33,697 bases of DNA from positions 1 to 33,697 of the forward strand of contig JASJDS010000035.1 of NCBI GenBank assembly GCA_030065055.1, in the 5' to 3' direction. The notes below the pieces were generated by a model. The model was not told the DNA's origin, ran no database searches, and worked only from the letters and a program-made list of their open reading frames with translations. This document shows positions 7,885-16,172 of the stretch, piece by piece (position 1 is the first letter of the stretch; the number at the start of each line of letters is the position of its first letter). The translations under genes and the position numbers were made by a program. The DNA is from Calothrix sp. MO_192.B10 (lineage in GTDB: Bacteria > Cyanobacteriota > Cyanobacteriia > Cyanobacteriales > Nostocaceae).

Positions 7885-9183
7885 TTAAAAAATGAAAATA
7901 ATCTCTAATTCCCACTCTTTACCTTGACGTATGATTTCTATGCAAGCGATAAATTCTCGCAAGTAAAATCTGCGTTCTGATTCTGATAAATCTAACCAAA
8001 ATTGAGGTATTGAAACTGCTTGGGCAATAGAAGGTAAGTTAACAGGGGGAAGAGTAGCTAACTTGGCTTGCAGTGAGGATATCTCTGTACGCAGCTTGTA
8101 AGCTCTTAATTTGGCTGTTTCGGCATCCAAAACACCAGTTTCTACTAAGCCAGGTAACTGTTCTAGGATTTGTTGCTGACGAGCGATCGCATTGCTGATA
8201 TTATTTTTCACAGCATCTAGTTGGGGAAAATTTACCCCTGCGATGGCTTGGGGTAATTCCCTACAAACTTTACTTATAGTCTTATCTAATACTTGTTGGT
8301 AGGGGATAGCCCGACATTTGGGTTTTCTATTACACTTTGCTGGGCGTAGATACAAATATTCTTTATCTTGGTTACGGATAGTAACGCGGGTAACGATGGT
8401 GGATGAGTTGCATTCCCTACAGAATACTAATCCGGCTAAAGAACGGGGGGCGCTGGCGGTGCGAGGAGCTAAACTACTGTTACGGCGCAATAGTCTGTCA
8501 ACTTGGGCGGCTTCTTCTCGAGAAATAATGGGCACATGGGTATTAGCGATAATTTCCCCATGATGATAAGCCGTATCCCCCCGATATACGGGATTAACTA
8601 ACCAACGTTTTCCAGTGGTGACGGAGATTTTTTTGCCATATTTTTTGGCGAGGTAACGAACAGCACCCCGCAGGGAAGCGTAGAGGATGAAGTGTTCAAA
8701 AAAGTCTTTAACTACGGGGGAGGTACTGCGATCTAAAATATATTTATCTTTACCCCGCCGGTAGCCATAGGGGACTTTTCCTGGTGGCGGTGTAGCTTGT
8801 AAACGATTGCGGGCGTGTCCTTGACGAATGCGACGACTACGTTGTTGATTTTGGATGGTTTGTAATAGTTGCCATAACCCTTGCGGGGTATGAGTATTTT
8901 CCGATGTATAGGACTGCTCTAGAGCAATTATTGTTACTCCCATTCCTGACAAAAATGAGAGGCGATCGCTCACCTCTTGCACCGTATCTCCCAACTCTGA
9001 CAAACTTAGTACGAGTAAGTATTCTGGGGGTTCGGTTTGGCACTCTTGTAGTAATTGTTGCAGTTGCGATCGCCCACCCAAGTCTTGGTAAACCCAATCT
9101 ATTTCCCACCCCCAAATCGTGGGATCTGGAGGTGGTTCTAACAAGGGATCTGTGTAACTGTAAGCGACAATTTTCAAGGTCAA
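7885..9183 (-). CDS. Recombinase-family protein with degenerate serine-recombinase active site
   Basis: A 432-residue member of the large serine recombinase group as found in cyanobacteria. Visible parts are an N-terminal resolvase-like domain (about 1-125), a 'recombinase' DNA-binding domain (about 130-230, PPGKVPYGYRRGKDKY), a zinc-ribbon with four Cys (C-x2-C in FCREC, then two Cys in KCNRKPKC), and a coiled-coil-like stretch (about 310-375). The usual Y-x-R-V-S-x active-site motif is not recognisable: the equivalent stretch reads AYSYTDPLLEPPPD, with Thr11 where Ser would be expected. It may therefore be an inactivated or repurposed recombinase acting as a DNA-binding protein. I see no att sites or element ends flanking it. 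A heptad array follows its start codon upstream. Confidence 0.75.
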   Translation of the reverse strand: MTLKIVAYSYTDPLLEPPPDPTIWGWEIDWVYQDLGGRSQLQQLLQECQTEPPEYLLVLSLSELGDTVQEVSDRLSFLSGMGVTIIALEQSYTSENTHTPQGLWQLLQTIQNQQRSRRIRQGHARNRLQATPPPGKVPYGYRRGKDKYILDRSTSPVVKDFFEHFILYASLRGAVRYLAKKYGKKISVTTGKRWLVNPVYRGDTAYHHGEIIANTHVPIISREEAAQVDRLLRRNSSLAPRTASAPRSLAGLVFCRECNSSTIVTRVTIRNQDKEYLYLRPAKCNRKPKCRAIPYQQVLDKTISKVCRELPQAIAGVNFPQLDAVKNNISNAIARQQQILEQLPGLVETGVLDAETAKLRAYKLRTEISSLQAKLATLPPVNLPSIAQAVSIPQFWLDLSESERRFYLREFIACIEIIRQGKEWELEIIFIF

Positions 9184-9185
9184 GT

Positions 9186-9342
9186 GAAGGAAGAAGGAAG
9201 AAGGAAGAAGGTTTGAGTGGTTTTATGTTTGTCAGGAGCTTGGAGGACTCCCAAACTCCTTCCGTCGTAAACTAAGGGGGTTGTAAGCTGTTGTGCATTA
9301 AAAATGCACAACAGCAAGTCAGAAGGAAGAAGGTTTGAGCGG
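9186..9342. repeat. GGAAGAA heptads and GAAGAAGGTTTGAGyGG copies
   Basis: The heptad array at 9186-9211 runs into GAAGAAGGTTTGAGTGG; a second copy, GAAGAAGGTTTGAGCGG, lies at 9326-9342. Both match the end of the array at 6481-6525. They fill most of the spacer between the recombinase and the peroxiredoxin. Confidence 0.75.
9287..9315. terminator. Strong hairpin downstream of peroxiredoxin
   Basis: A perfect 13-bp stem, GCTGTTGTGCATT (9287-9299) with AATGCACAACAGC (9303-9315), and a 3-base loop. It lies 84 bases past the peroxiredoxin stop on the minus strand and is a plausible terminator or mRNA 3'-end stabiliser. No U-tract follows. Confidence 0.6.
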
Positions 9343-9398
9343 AAGAAGTGACAAGAGTCAAAATTCAGGGGATTCTTGGTCAATCCCTATTTAATCTA

Positions 9399-9929
9399 TC
9401 AAACTGACTTCAAGTAAGCCAGCATGGTGTCTGCATCAGAAACTTCAAAGGGATCGTCAGGACAGTTATCAGAAAACCCAGGTTCAACAAACATTTTTTC
9501 GATTTTACCATCGTTGACAACCATAGAGTAACGCCAAGAACGCATCCCAAATCCCAGGTTATCTTTGTTAACTAACATACCCATCTTGCGAGTAAATTCA
9601 CCGGAACCATCGGGAAGGAGAAAAATATTTTTCACTCCTTGCTGTTTACCCCACTGGAACATCACAAAGGCATCATTGACTGACAGACAAATTACCTGAT
9701 CAATGCCTTGAGCGCGAATTTCACTATACAGTTCTTCATAGCGGGGTAAATGGGTAGAAGAACAGGTAGGAGTAAATGCACCAGGTAAAGAAAACAAAAC
9801 TACTCGCTTACCGCCAAAGATTTCTTTAGTTGTCCTATCCTGCCAACGAAAGGGATTTGGTCCCTCCACAGATTCATCTCTGACTCTGGTTTTAAAAATA
9901 ACATCGGGAACTTGCTCTAGATGAATCAT
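9399..9929 (-). CDS. Type II (Prx5-like) peroxiredoxin
   Basis: A thiol peroxidase of 176 residues that reduces H2O2 and organic hydroperoxides, probably with thioredoxin or glutaredoxin as donor, in the cytosol. The peroxidatic Cys56 sits in the diagnostic [18 protein letters not shown]. Cys81, in [11 protein letters not shown], lies 25 residues later at the usual resolving position of PrxII enzymes. A third Cys is at 156. Length fits the family; there is no fused glutaredoxin. The ATG at 9929 is preceded by a good AGGAG. It is transcribed alone, with a hairpin about 84 bases after the stop. It has no obvious link to the PIWI operon upstream. Confidence 0.93.
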   Translation of the reverse strand: MIHLEQVPDVIFKTRVRDESVEGPNPFRWQDRTTKEIFGGKRVVLFSLPGAFTPTCSSTHLPRYEELYSEIRAQGIDQVICLSVNDAFVMFQWGKQQGVKNIFLLPDGSGEFTRKMGMLVNKDNLGFGMRSWRYSMVVNDGKIEKMFVEPGFSDNCPDDPFEVSDADTMLAYLKSV

Positions 9930-10169
9930 GAATTTACTCCTAATAATCTTGCTATATAAATCATAGTCGTTATGACTTTATTTAGCAATAGCCTGTTGCT
10001 GTGATTGGATATTTTTGATTTGGAAGTGTTCGATCGCAAAAGGCAGTAGAGTAGAGGTAACACCGGCTTTCCCAGGTAGGTAGAAGGTTGATTACAGCCG
10101 TTTTCATCTGAGTGAGGTACAAATTCATATCGTTTTCAGGCAGAAGGCAGGATGCAGAGGGCAGAAGGG

Positions 10170-10207
10170 GGCAATTAATGGGGGATTCTGACCCCCCGCT
10201 AATTGCC
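10170..10207. terminator. Hairpin downstream of the pPIWI-RE operon
   Basis: GGCAATTA (10170-10177) pairs with TAATTGCC (10200-10207), and GGGGG (10180-10184) pairs with the C-run (10192-10197), leaving the loop ATTCTGA. It begins 43 bases after the last stop of the operon. It shares its core with the 6526-6560 hairpin. The rest of 9930-10249 is degenerate AGGCAGA-type heptads (about 10139-10169) and no gene. Confidence 0.6.
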
Positions 10208-10249
10208 GCTCCGTTAAAACGCTTTGCGTTTTGGATGCTCCTCCCTTTG

Positions 10250-12964
10250 TCATGGCTCACGAATAGCTTGAATTGGTCGATAGGCATCTAGTCCAGCAGC
10301 AAGGTGGAGCGGAGCTAGGTAATTTGTAGCATCAAGATATTGAATTACTCCGTAAAGTCGCAAGCATTGAACAAAAGTAGCCCAATCTTGAAAGCTGTCT
10401 CCCTCTTGAAGTGTTAGGTTAAGAAATATACCACGGGGGTTGTACCCTTGGGCACGAGGATTTGGTTTTTTTAGTTCTCCTATTTTTTCACCTCTAGTTT
10501 TGGGTAAGTAAACTAATTTGCTCTCATTTAAAATACCTCCACTACGGGTTTCAGGACGCTGGTTACTCAAGTAATAGTTTCCACACTCAGAATCAAGAGA
10601 TGAAGGGTAAAATACCCCCGCAGTATGCCCTTTTAGTTCGCCATCTTCATCACAAACGCGATAAATAGGCACTTCATGTTCATTGTTAGGTGCAATGATA
10701 CTGGCTACCCTAATATGTGGATAATCTGATGTGGGTATAAAAGAAATAGGTTCATTTTTATCAGCTTTAAAAGCAAGACAATACTTTTGCCAAAACTGTT
10801 TTTGCAGAAAGACTAAACCGCGATTACGAAGATTAGTTGTATCAAAGCAAAAAAGTGTTGGTTGTTGACATTCTTGGAATAAATTATTAAATACCCAAAA
10901 CTGAATTTTGGTTGGATTTAGGTCAATGGGAGTAATTTCTTTTAAGCCTGATGCCATTTTTATTTGGAAGGTGTGAAAGTCGAGCCACTCATCACAACCA
11001 AAAGCTTTGGCAGTAATACCTGTTTTATTCATCTGCACTGCAACAGGAAGATATTTAGTTCTGTTACCTATGTAATAAGGAATGAGATAAACGCCTATGC
11101 TGGCAACATCGGCGGGAAAATTTTCTGCCTCTATAGTAGGATAAGTGTGTGCGCCAGCCATAGATATTAAACTTCTGAGTGATGATTCCATACGATAGGC
11201 TAAATTACTTTTAAGAGAAATTTTTGCAAACTTTCCTTGTTGTTTATTTGCTTCTATTGTTTCTTTTCTTTCATTAATTGCCTTGTTAAGTTCTTCTTCA
11301 GTTAAAGCATCTTGACGCTCATCTTTTGAATCATCTTTAGTCACAAAATGGTCGGTGACACTGCCAAGCATCGCTAGTGCAGGACGAAAACAAGGTTTTG
11401 GGTCTTGGCTAGCATCTCTCCAAAAGTGATCTTTGGGTAGTATTTCGATTAAAGTTATTGTTTGTTTATTGGATGATGCGTAATTAGTTTTCAAGGTGTT
11501 TATGATTTTTTTGATTCTCTCTTTAACTTCTGAATCCCAATCTTTTCCTGTTAATTCTGCTCCTATGGCTCCCAGTCCATATACAACAACATCGCTGATA
11601 CCGTATTTGGATGCGAGCGCATGAATTAATTTATTGGAAGCAGTAGTTTGTGATAATAAAATGAGTCTCAAATCTTGCGGGATATAGAATGGAATATCTC
11701 CGCTTTCAACAGCAAAATGTGATTTGATAAACTTTCTTAATTTTTGATGTTCAGAGCTAGTTTTTTTGACTGCTTGTTTGTTATCGCAACGTGTGTAAGT
11801 TTCTATAATGGGGAAGGCATCACTAAAAGTTTTTTGTATTTTCTCTGTGCAATAGTCATGAAATATTTCAGCGTCTTGAGGATATAATCCAGCACCAGCA
11901 TTGTGCGAATGAGACATAGTGTTGTTGTATACTATCCCCCAGGCGAGATCATCTTGTTTACAGGGATTATTGATTACTTCTAAAGCTGTAAACTTATCTC
12001 GAAAGTTAAGTTCGCTGATTAAACGTGCAAGATGCCCTTCAAAATCAATATTTTTTTTCTTGTCATCATTTTTATTATCACGAGCATCCTTTTTCTTTTT
12101 CACGAATTTTAATTGGCAGGGTGCAAATCTCGTAGAATTTGTTGGACTGACATAAACTGTTACCCGCGAAGATAAATAGCCTAACTCCCAACTTACCCAA
12201 CGTCGTGTGCCATAATTACAACTTATATATGGTTTACTATCTCCAGTATAATGAAGTACAAAATTTATACGGTAGGAGTAATAGTGCCGCGCTTTTATTC
12301 TTTTTTTAGTATCTTTATCTGTCACCTCTTTAATTGCTAATTCTGGTGTCCAGCTAATAAGTTCTGCAACATCACCATTATCAACGCAGCAAGAGCGAAA
12401 CACTACTTCTTTTAATATCTCACCAGTTGTGGGGTCAATGAGTTTGAAGGGTTCAGATGCTATTGCACTAGTTAAGAGATATGGGATGAGATTGTAGTAT
12501 AACGGGTCAATTCTTAACTGACTATCCTCAATAGTCCAAACTTTTTCTGGAAGTTGTACTTCATCAAAGTGCAAATCATCACCAGATAGAGAATTAATTT
12601 CTGCAATATCAGCTTCTGTCAGAGACTTTGTATTTTCAAGAGAAATTCGTAACCATGTTTTAACAACAGTTGCAATGTAGTCAGTAGAAACTTTGTCAGT
12701 TTTGGTATACAACCACTTGGCATTTGATTTCAGCTTAAATGCATTTTTTGAAGGGAATAAAACTTCATCATCTAACAAAAGTTGAAGTGCATGATTAAGG
12801 CTCTCTACTGGTAGTGAAATGTAGCTTTTACCATTCTTCCGCTGCTGTAATTTGTCAAATAATTTCTTCCAATCTTGTGGAACTACTAGTGAGTATAAGT
12901 CAAACGGTAATGATATCTGTGTGGGAATTTGTAAAGCAAACAATTGTATGGAATTAGATGCCAT
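10250..12964 (-). CDS. pPIWI-RE family PIWI protein
   Basis: A 904-residue protein matching the prokaryotic PIWI-RE family, which has a PIWI RNase H-fold with conserved Arg and Glu rather than a classic Argonaute catalytic tetrad. The N-terminal X region (about 1-420) includes SCNYGTRRWVSWELGY (248-263). A MID-like region covers about 425-500. The RNase H region starts near 500: TLIEIL (Glu507) then DPKPCFRPALAMLG (Arg527), candidates for the eponymous E and R. Later family marks are LFCFDTTNLRNRG (704-716), the EGDSFQDWATFVQCLR stretch (854-869) and NYLAPLHLAAGLDAY (881-895). A Lys/Asp-rich insert lies at 288-305. Its ATG overlaps the helicase gene by 11 bp and its Shine-Dalgarno GGAGAA lies inside that gene, implying coupled translation. 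Predicted to bind a guide-target duplex; no guide source is visible nearby. Confidence 0.85.
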   Translation of the reverse strand: MASNSIQLFALQIPTQISLPFDLYSLVVPQDWKKLFDKLQQRKNGKSYISLPVESLNHALQLLLDDEVLFPSKNAFKLKSNAKWLYTKTDKVSTDYIATVVKTWLRISLENTKSLTEADIAEINSLSGDDLHFDEVQLPEKVWTIEDSQLRIDPLYYNLIPYLLTSAIASEPFKLIDPTTGEILKEVVFRSCCVDNGDVAELISWTPELAIKEVTDKDTKKRIKARHYYSYRINFVLHYTGDSKPYISCNYGTRRWVSWELGYLSSRVTVYVSPTNSTRFAPCQLKFVKKKKDARDNKNDDKKKNIDFEGHLARLISELNFRDKFTALEVINNPCKQDDLAWGIVYNNTMSHSHNAGAGLYPQDAEIFHDYCTEKIQKTFSDAFPIIETYTRCDNKQAVKKTSSEHQKLRKFIKSHFAVESGDIPFYIPQDLRLILLSQTTASNKLIHALASKYGISDVVVYGLGAIGAELTGKDWDSEVKERIKKIINTLKTNYASSNKQTITLIEILPKDHFWRDASQDPKPCFRPALAMLGSVTDHFVTKDDSKDERQDALTEEELNKAINERKETIEANKQQGKFAKISLKSNLAYRMESSLRSLISMAGAHTYPTIEAENFPADVASIGVYLIPYYIGNRTKYLPVAVQMNKTGITAKAFGCDEWLDFHTFQIKMASGLKEITPIDLNPTKIQFWVFNNLFQECQQPTLFCFDTTNLRNRGLVFLQKQFWQKYCLAFKADKNEPISFIPTSDYPHIRVASIIAPNNEHEVPIYRVCDEDGELKGHTAGVFYPSSLDSECGNYYLSNQRPETRSGGILNESKLVYLPKTRGEKIGELKKPNPRAQGYNPRGIFLNLTLQEGDSFQDWATFVQCLRLYGVIQYLDATNYLAPLHLAAGLDAYRPIQAIREP

Positions 12965-15900
12965 CTATTTTCTCCAATGCACGGTAAAAAGGTTCGTAAA
13001 GCGATCGCACTAAGGCGATGTCGCGAGCGTCATAGCCCGTTCTAGTTTTGGCAAAATACGGTTGCAGAACGTACTTAAATCCTTTAAGTAAGGAATCTTT
13101 TTCAGTTTCAGCTTTCTTTTGGGCAAGGTTAGGTGCCCATGCTGCATCGATAAAACGAATTAAGGTAGGCTGGTTGCCGCGAATTGTTCGGGCAATAGCC
13201 TGCCAGGTAAGCACCATCAAGTTCCAAATCAGTCCTTCGCGTACTTCTTTGTCTAGCCCCTTGTGGGAATACTGCAAGATGGTGTCAAGACTTTTGAGAA
13301 ATATGCCATAGCCTTCCCTACGCCAAGAGTCGCAAACATCAATAAAGTTTCCCTCCCTCTCTTGGGCTATCGCCTTTCTTTCTCTCCACAATGCCAGTCT
13401 AAATTTATAATTGAGGTCATCAGGTGAGGGATGGGGACGAACTAGAAAATATGCTCCACCAAATGCACTTAGTCCTTCCTCATTTAAAATGTTCTTACCC
13501 CGCCCAATCGCTGCTATTGGTGCAATCAAAATTGCTCGATTAATATCAATAAAGTTTTCAACGTTACTGCGAGAAATCAAAGATTCGTCAATTTCCTCCA
13601 GTGGAGAACGCGACTTCAAAGCCGCCACCCGCTCTTTCCAATAGGAGCTAGTATCAATGCTCTTGATGGCATCGTAAACAAAATCAACCTGCTCGTAACT
13701 ATTGACATACCAAATTAAACGCTTTCTACCTTCGGGTAGGGTGTCAAAATCACGTTGCAGGATGTCAGTTTGACGCAGTAGCGATCGCACTATCTGCAAC
13801 AAGGCTTCTTCCTTATTTGCTGCCCCAGAAACCCTCACAGGGCTGCCATCTGGATAGTAACAAGTCCAAAAGTGAAAACTACTTTCAGAAATTACTTCTA
13901 TAGCCTTTTTAACCTTTGGACGTAGCAAGTAATCAACTTGGCGTTCCACATGATATGCAGGACTTAGCCCCGCCCAACTTGTGCCACTTAGTAACAAAGC
14001 GTGCGCTCCTTGAGTACCTTCATCAGCAAATACATGGGAAAAGTTTTCCAGGAGCCAGCGCCCTTGTCCCAGTGCTTGGAAGTACCAAAGTGTCAATTGA
14101 TTCTCTTGCCGTTCCAGCTTGAATCCGCAAACCAAACCAGATGCTAGTCCCGGTATTAAGCCGTAAAAGTCCCGTGGAATGCGATTGAAGAAAGCAATTT
14201 CGTCGGCTCCGTCTACTTGCTGCTCAAGTCCGTATGCAGTTTTGATTGACTGTTGAAAAAATGATACAAAAAGGACTAATTTGAGGAACAATGCAAACTT
14301 GCTACAAAATCCCCACTTATCATCATCTTTAATTGCCTTCAACCAGCCTTTTTTAGTCAGCTCTGTTTGTATCTTTGTAATTGTCTCCTGCTGTTCTTGG
14401 TAGTTTTCGCTCTGAAGTCTCATTGCATACTCAGCAAGCCAGGAGTTTTTCCAGTCTCCTAGCAGGAAATCAGCTAACTCCCGATAAATTGGGTTTTTAT
14501 CAAGAATAAAAGTAGGTGACTCAGTATCTATGCCTTCAGCTTTGGCAATTCTTAATACAAAGTATCTAGCAAGGGACGAACAGGTAAAAAATTCTGAAGC
14601 CAGCCATTCGCTTTCATCTGGTGACAATTGCAACTGCGTGTAAATATTATCAACAAGCGTATCAGCATTTTGCAAAGCATGATTGAATTGCCCAAAAATA
14701 AGCTGCCGCAAATCGTTTCTAGAATTACGCAGCTTAGTTGCTCGCGTCCATGTTACTACTTGGTCGAGAAATCCATTACTCCCCCTCTCAATTAATTTGA
14801 TAGCAGGTAAAAATGTTGAGTCGAGGTTCGATTGTACCTTGTCGCACTCGTCGAAAAACACGACACTGCAAGTCCGGTACATCAATTCATAGTAGGTAAT
14901 TGACTGTGGACTTACGTGCGGTAGAGGACGAGTGAATATAGCAGCAGCTACTGTAGTTAAAATGACATCAACTGACGCAAGCTCGTTAGCATCTCTGTGT
15001 CTCGGACACTGCCCAATCAGCGGACAAACCCTTATACCATCTTCATTACTCTTGTTTTTATTATTACCTTTACTAGTATTATTATTACTGTCGTCCGAGT
15101 CTTTTACTTCTCTTAAATCAAAGCACGGAGGAGAAGGAGGATTTGAGGGCTGAAAGTATTGGCTTAAGGGGCAAGCTGTAGATAAGTGCGTGAAACCATC
15201 CATTCCACCATTCACACTATGCCAGTTCTCAAGATGAGTTTTTCGACTTCTTTGACCAATTACTACCGATACCCGTAAACCAACTTTTTTGAGTAGACTT
15301 GCCATTCTTAGGCAGGTCACAACTTCGTTAAAGACAATGCCAACTCGGTGTCCTTTTTGTGCTACCGCTACAGTCAGAATTTCAATTAGTGTGGATTTAC
15401 CTGCATTTAGCAGTCCAACCAAGTTTTTCACTCCATCGAACACTATTGTGTCTATTTTAATAAATCCCATTCCTTGAAAATGCTCAAGGATGATATCCTG
15501 TAAACGCCCTTTATGGTTTTGACCGCAGCGTTCATCTAGAAGATTTGCTGCCGACTCCATTTCCTTTCGTGTAACAGAGATTGCTTTATTATTCTCACGA
15601 TGTACTGATATAACCCTGCCTTGGTATAAGGGCAAATCCTCTGGAATTCTGACACTATAAGTGTTTTCTCCAGACCGAAAGCGATATTCTTTACCTGGCT
15701 CTGCATATTTAACAGTACGTTGGCGATACTTTAATTTGTTACTCAGTAATTCCTCAAAACCCTCAAAACGGTTGCCCCAGATAGAAGGCATGGATTTTCG
15801 AGCGAACCGATAAGTCTTATCATCAACATCGTAAGCTCGGTACTTTGAGGGAATTTGATTGTATATCTTTAGCAACTGTTCTGTAACATCTTGGTTTGTT

Positions 15901-16172
15901 AAATAGGGAACTAACTGCCTGAGATTGAATAGCGTTCTTTTCGCCTCTGCTGTCTTTACTAAGGAAGTTATTCGTGGAAACAAATAAAACCGATTAGAAA
16001 TTAGAAACCATACAGAAATTGCTGTATCAATTTCAGATTGAATACCCAACTTTTCAATCGCAAACAGACATAATTCCAAATCGAGCAATGCTTCAATCTG
16101 GTCTTTATGTAAGCTTGTGTGTTTTTGTAGGGATTTTGTAGCTTTGTAGCGCCAAGACCTTGTTGCTTTCAT
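12954..16172 (-). CDS. DinG/XPD-type superfamily 2 helicase of the pPIWI-RE module
   Basis: A 1072-residue ATPase predicted to unwind duplexes or R-loops for the PIWI partner. Visible motifs: Walker A GLLNAGKST (253-261), Walker B FFDECD (439-444), GRGKNIL (890-896) and a motif VI-like Q-x3-R-x2-R-G (Gln991, Arg995, Arg998). Between Walker A and B there are four Cys: 334 and 350, then 383 and 389 in CPLIGQCPRH. This is the place and spacing expected of a DinG/XPD 4Fe-4S cluster domain. An Asn/Lys/Ser/Asp-rich low-complexity insert (about 358-379) splits the Cys pairs. The N-terminal 230 residues match no domain I recognise and may hold partner-binding surfaces. Start ATG overlaps the upstream stop as ATGA, with AGGGGAG as the ribosome site. 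Middle gene of the three. Confidence 0.85.
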   Translation of the reverse strand: MKATRSWRYKATKSLQKHTSLHKDQIEALLDLELCLFAIEKLGIQSEIDTAISVWFLISNRFYLFPRITSLVKTAEAKRTLFNLRQLVPYLTNQDVTEQLLKIYNQIPSKYRAYDVDDKTYRFARKSMPSIWGNRFEGFEELLSNKLKYRQRTVKYAEPGKEYRFRSGENTYSVRIPEDLPLYQGRVISVHRENNKAISVTRKEMESAANLLDERCGQNHKGRLQDIILEHFQGMGFIKIDTIVFDGVKNLVGLLNAGKSTLIEILTVAVAQKGHRVGIVFNEVVTCLRMASLLKKVGLRVSVVIGQRSRKTHLENWHSVNGGMDGFTHLSTACPLSQYFQPSNPPSPPCFDLREVKDSDDSNNNTSKGNNKNKSNEDGIRVCPLIGQCPRHRDANELASVDVILTTVAAAIFTRPLPHVSPQSITYYELMYRTCSVVFFDECDKVQSNLDSTFLPAIKLIERGSNGFLDQVVTWTRATKLRNSRNDLRQLIFGQFNHALQNADTLVDNIYTQLQLSPDESEWLASEFFTCSSLARYFVLRIAKAEGIDTESPTFILDKNPIYRELADFLLGDWKNSWLAEYAMRLQSENYQEQQETITKIQTELTKKGWLKAIKDDDKWGFCSKFALFLKLVLFVSFFQQSIKTAYGLEQQVDGADEIAFFNRIPRDFYGLIPGLASGLVCGFKLERQENQLTLWYFQALGQGRWLLENFSHVFADEGTQGAHALLLSGTSWAGLSPAYHVERQVDYLLRPKVKKAIEVISESSFHFWTCYYPDGSPVRVSGAANKEEALLQIVRSLLRQTDILQRDFDTLPEGRKRLIWYVNSYEQVDFVYDAIKSIDTSSYWKERVAALKSRSPLEEIDESLISRSNVENFIDINRAILIAPIAAIGRGKNILNEEGLSAFGGAYFLVRPHPSPDDLNYKFRLALWRERKAIAQEREGNFIDVCDSWRREGYGIFLKSLDTILQYSHKGLDKEVREGLIWNLMVLTWQAIARTIRGNQPTLIRFIDAAWAPNLAQKKAETEKDSLLKGFKYVLQPYFAKTRTGYDARDIALVRSLYEPFYRALEKIDGI

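Noticed and set aside
10250-12964. Classic prokaryotic Argonaute (long pAgo)
   Set aside because: No PAZ-like segment or DEDX tetrad is recognisable, and the neighbours and C-terminal motifs fit the PIWI-RE family instead.
15289-15477. Plus-strand open frames across 10.9-17.3 kb
   Set aside because: They are antisense shadows of the minus-strand operon, without ribosome sites or recognisable products.
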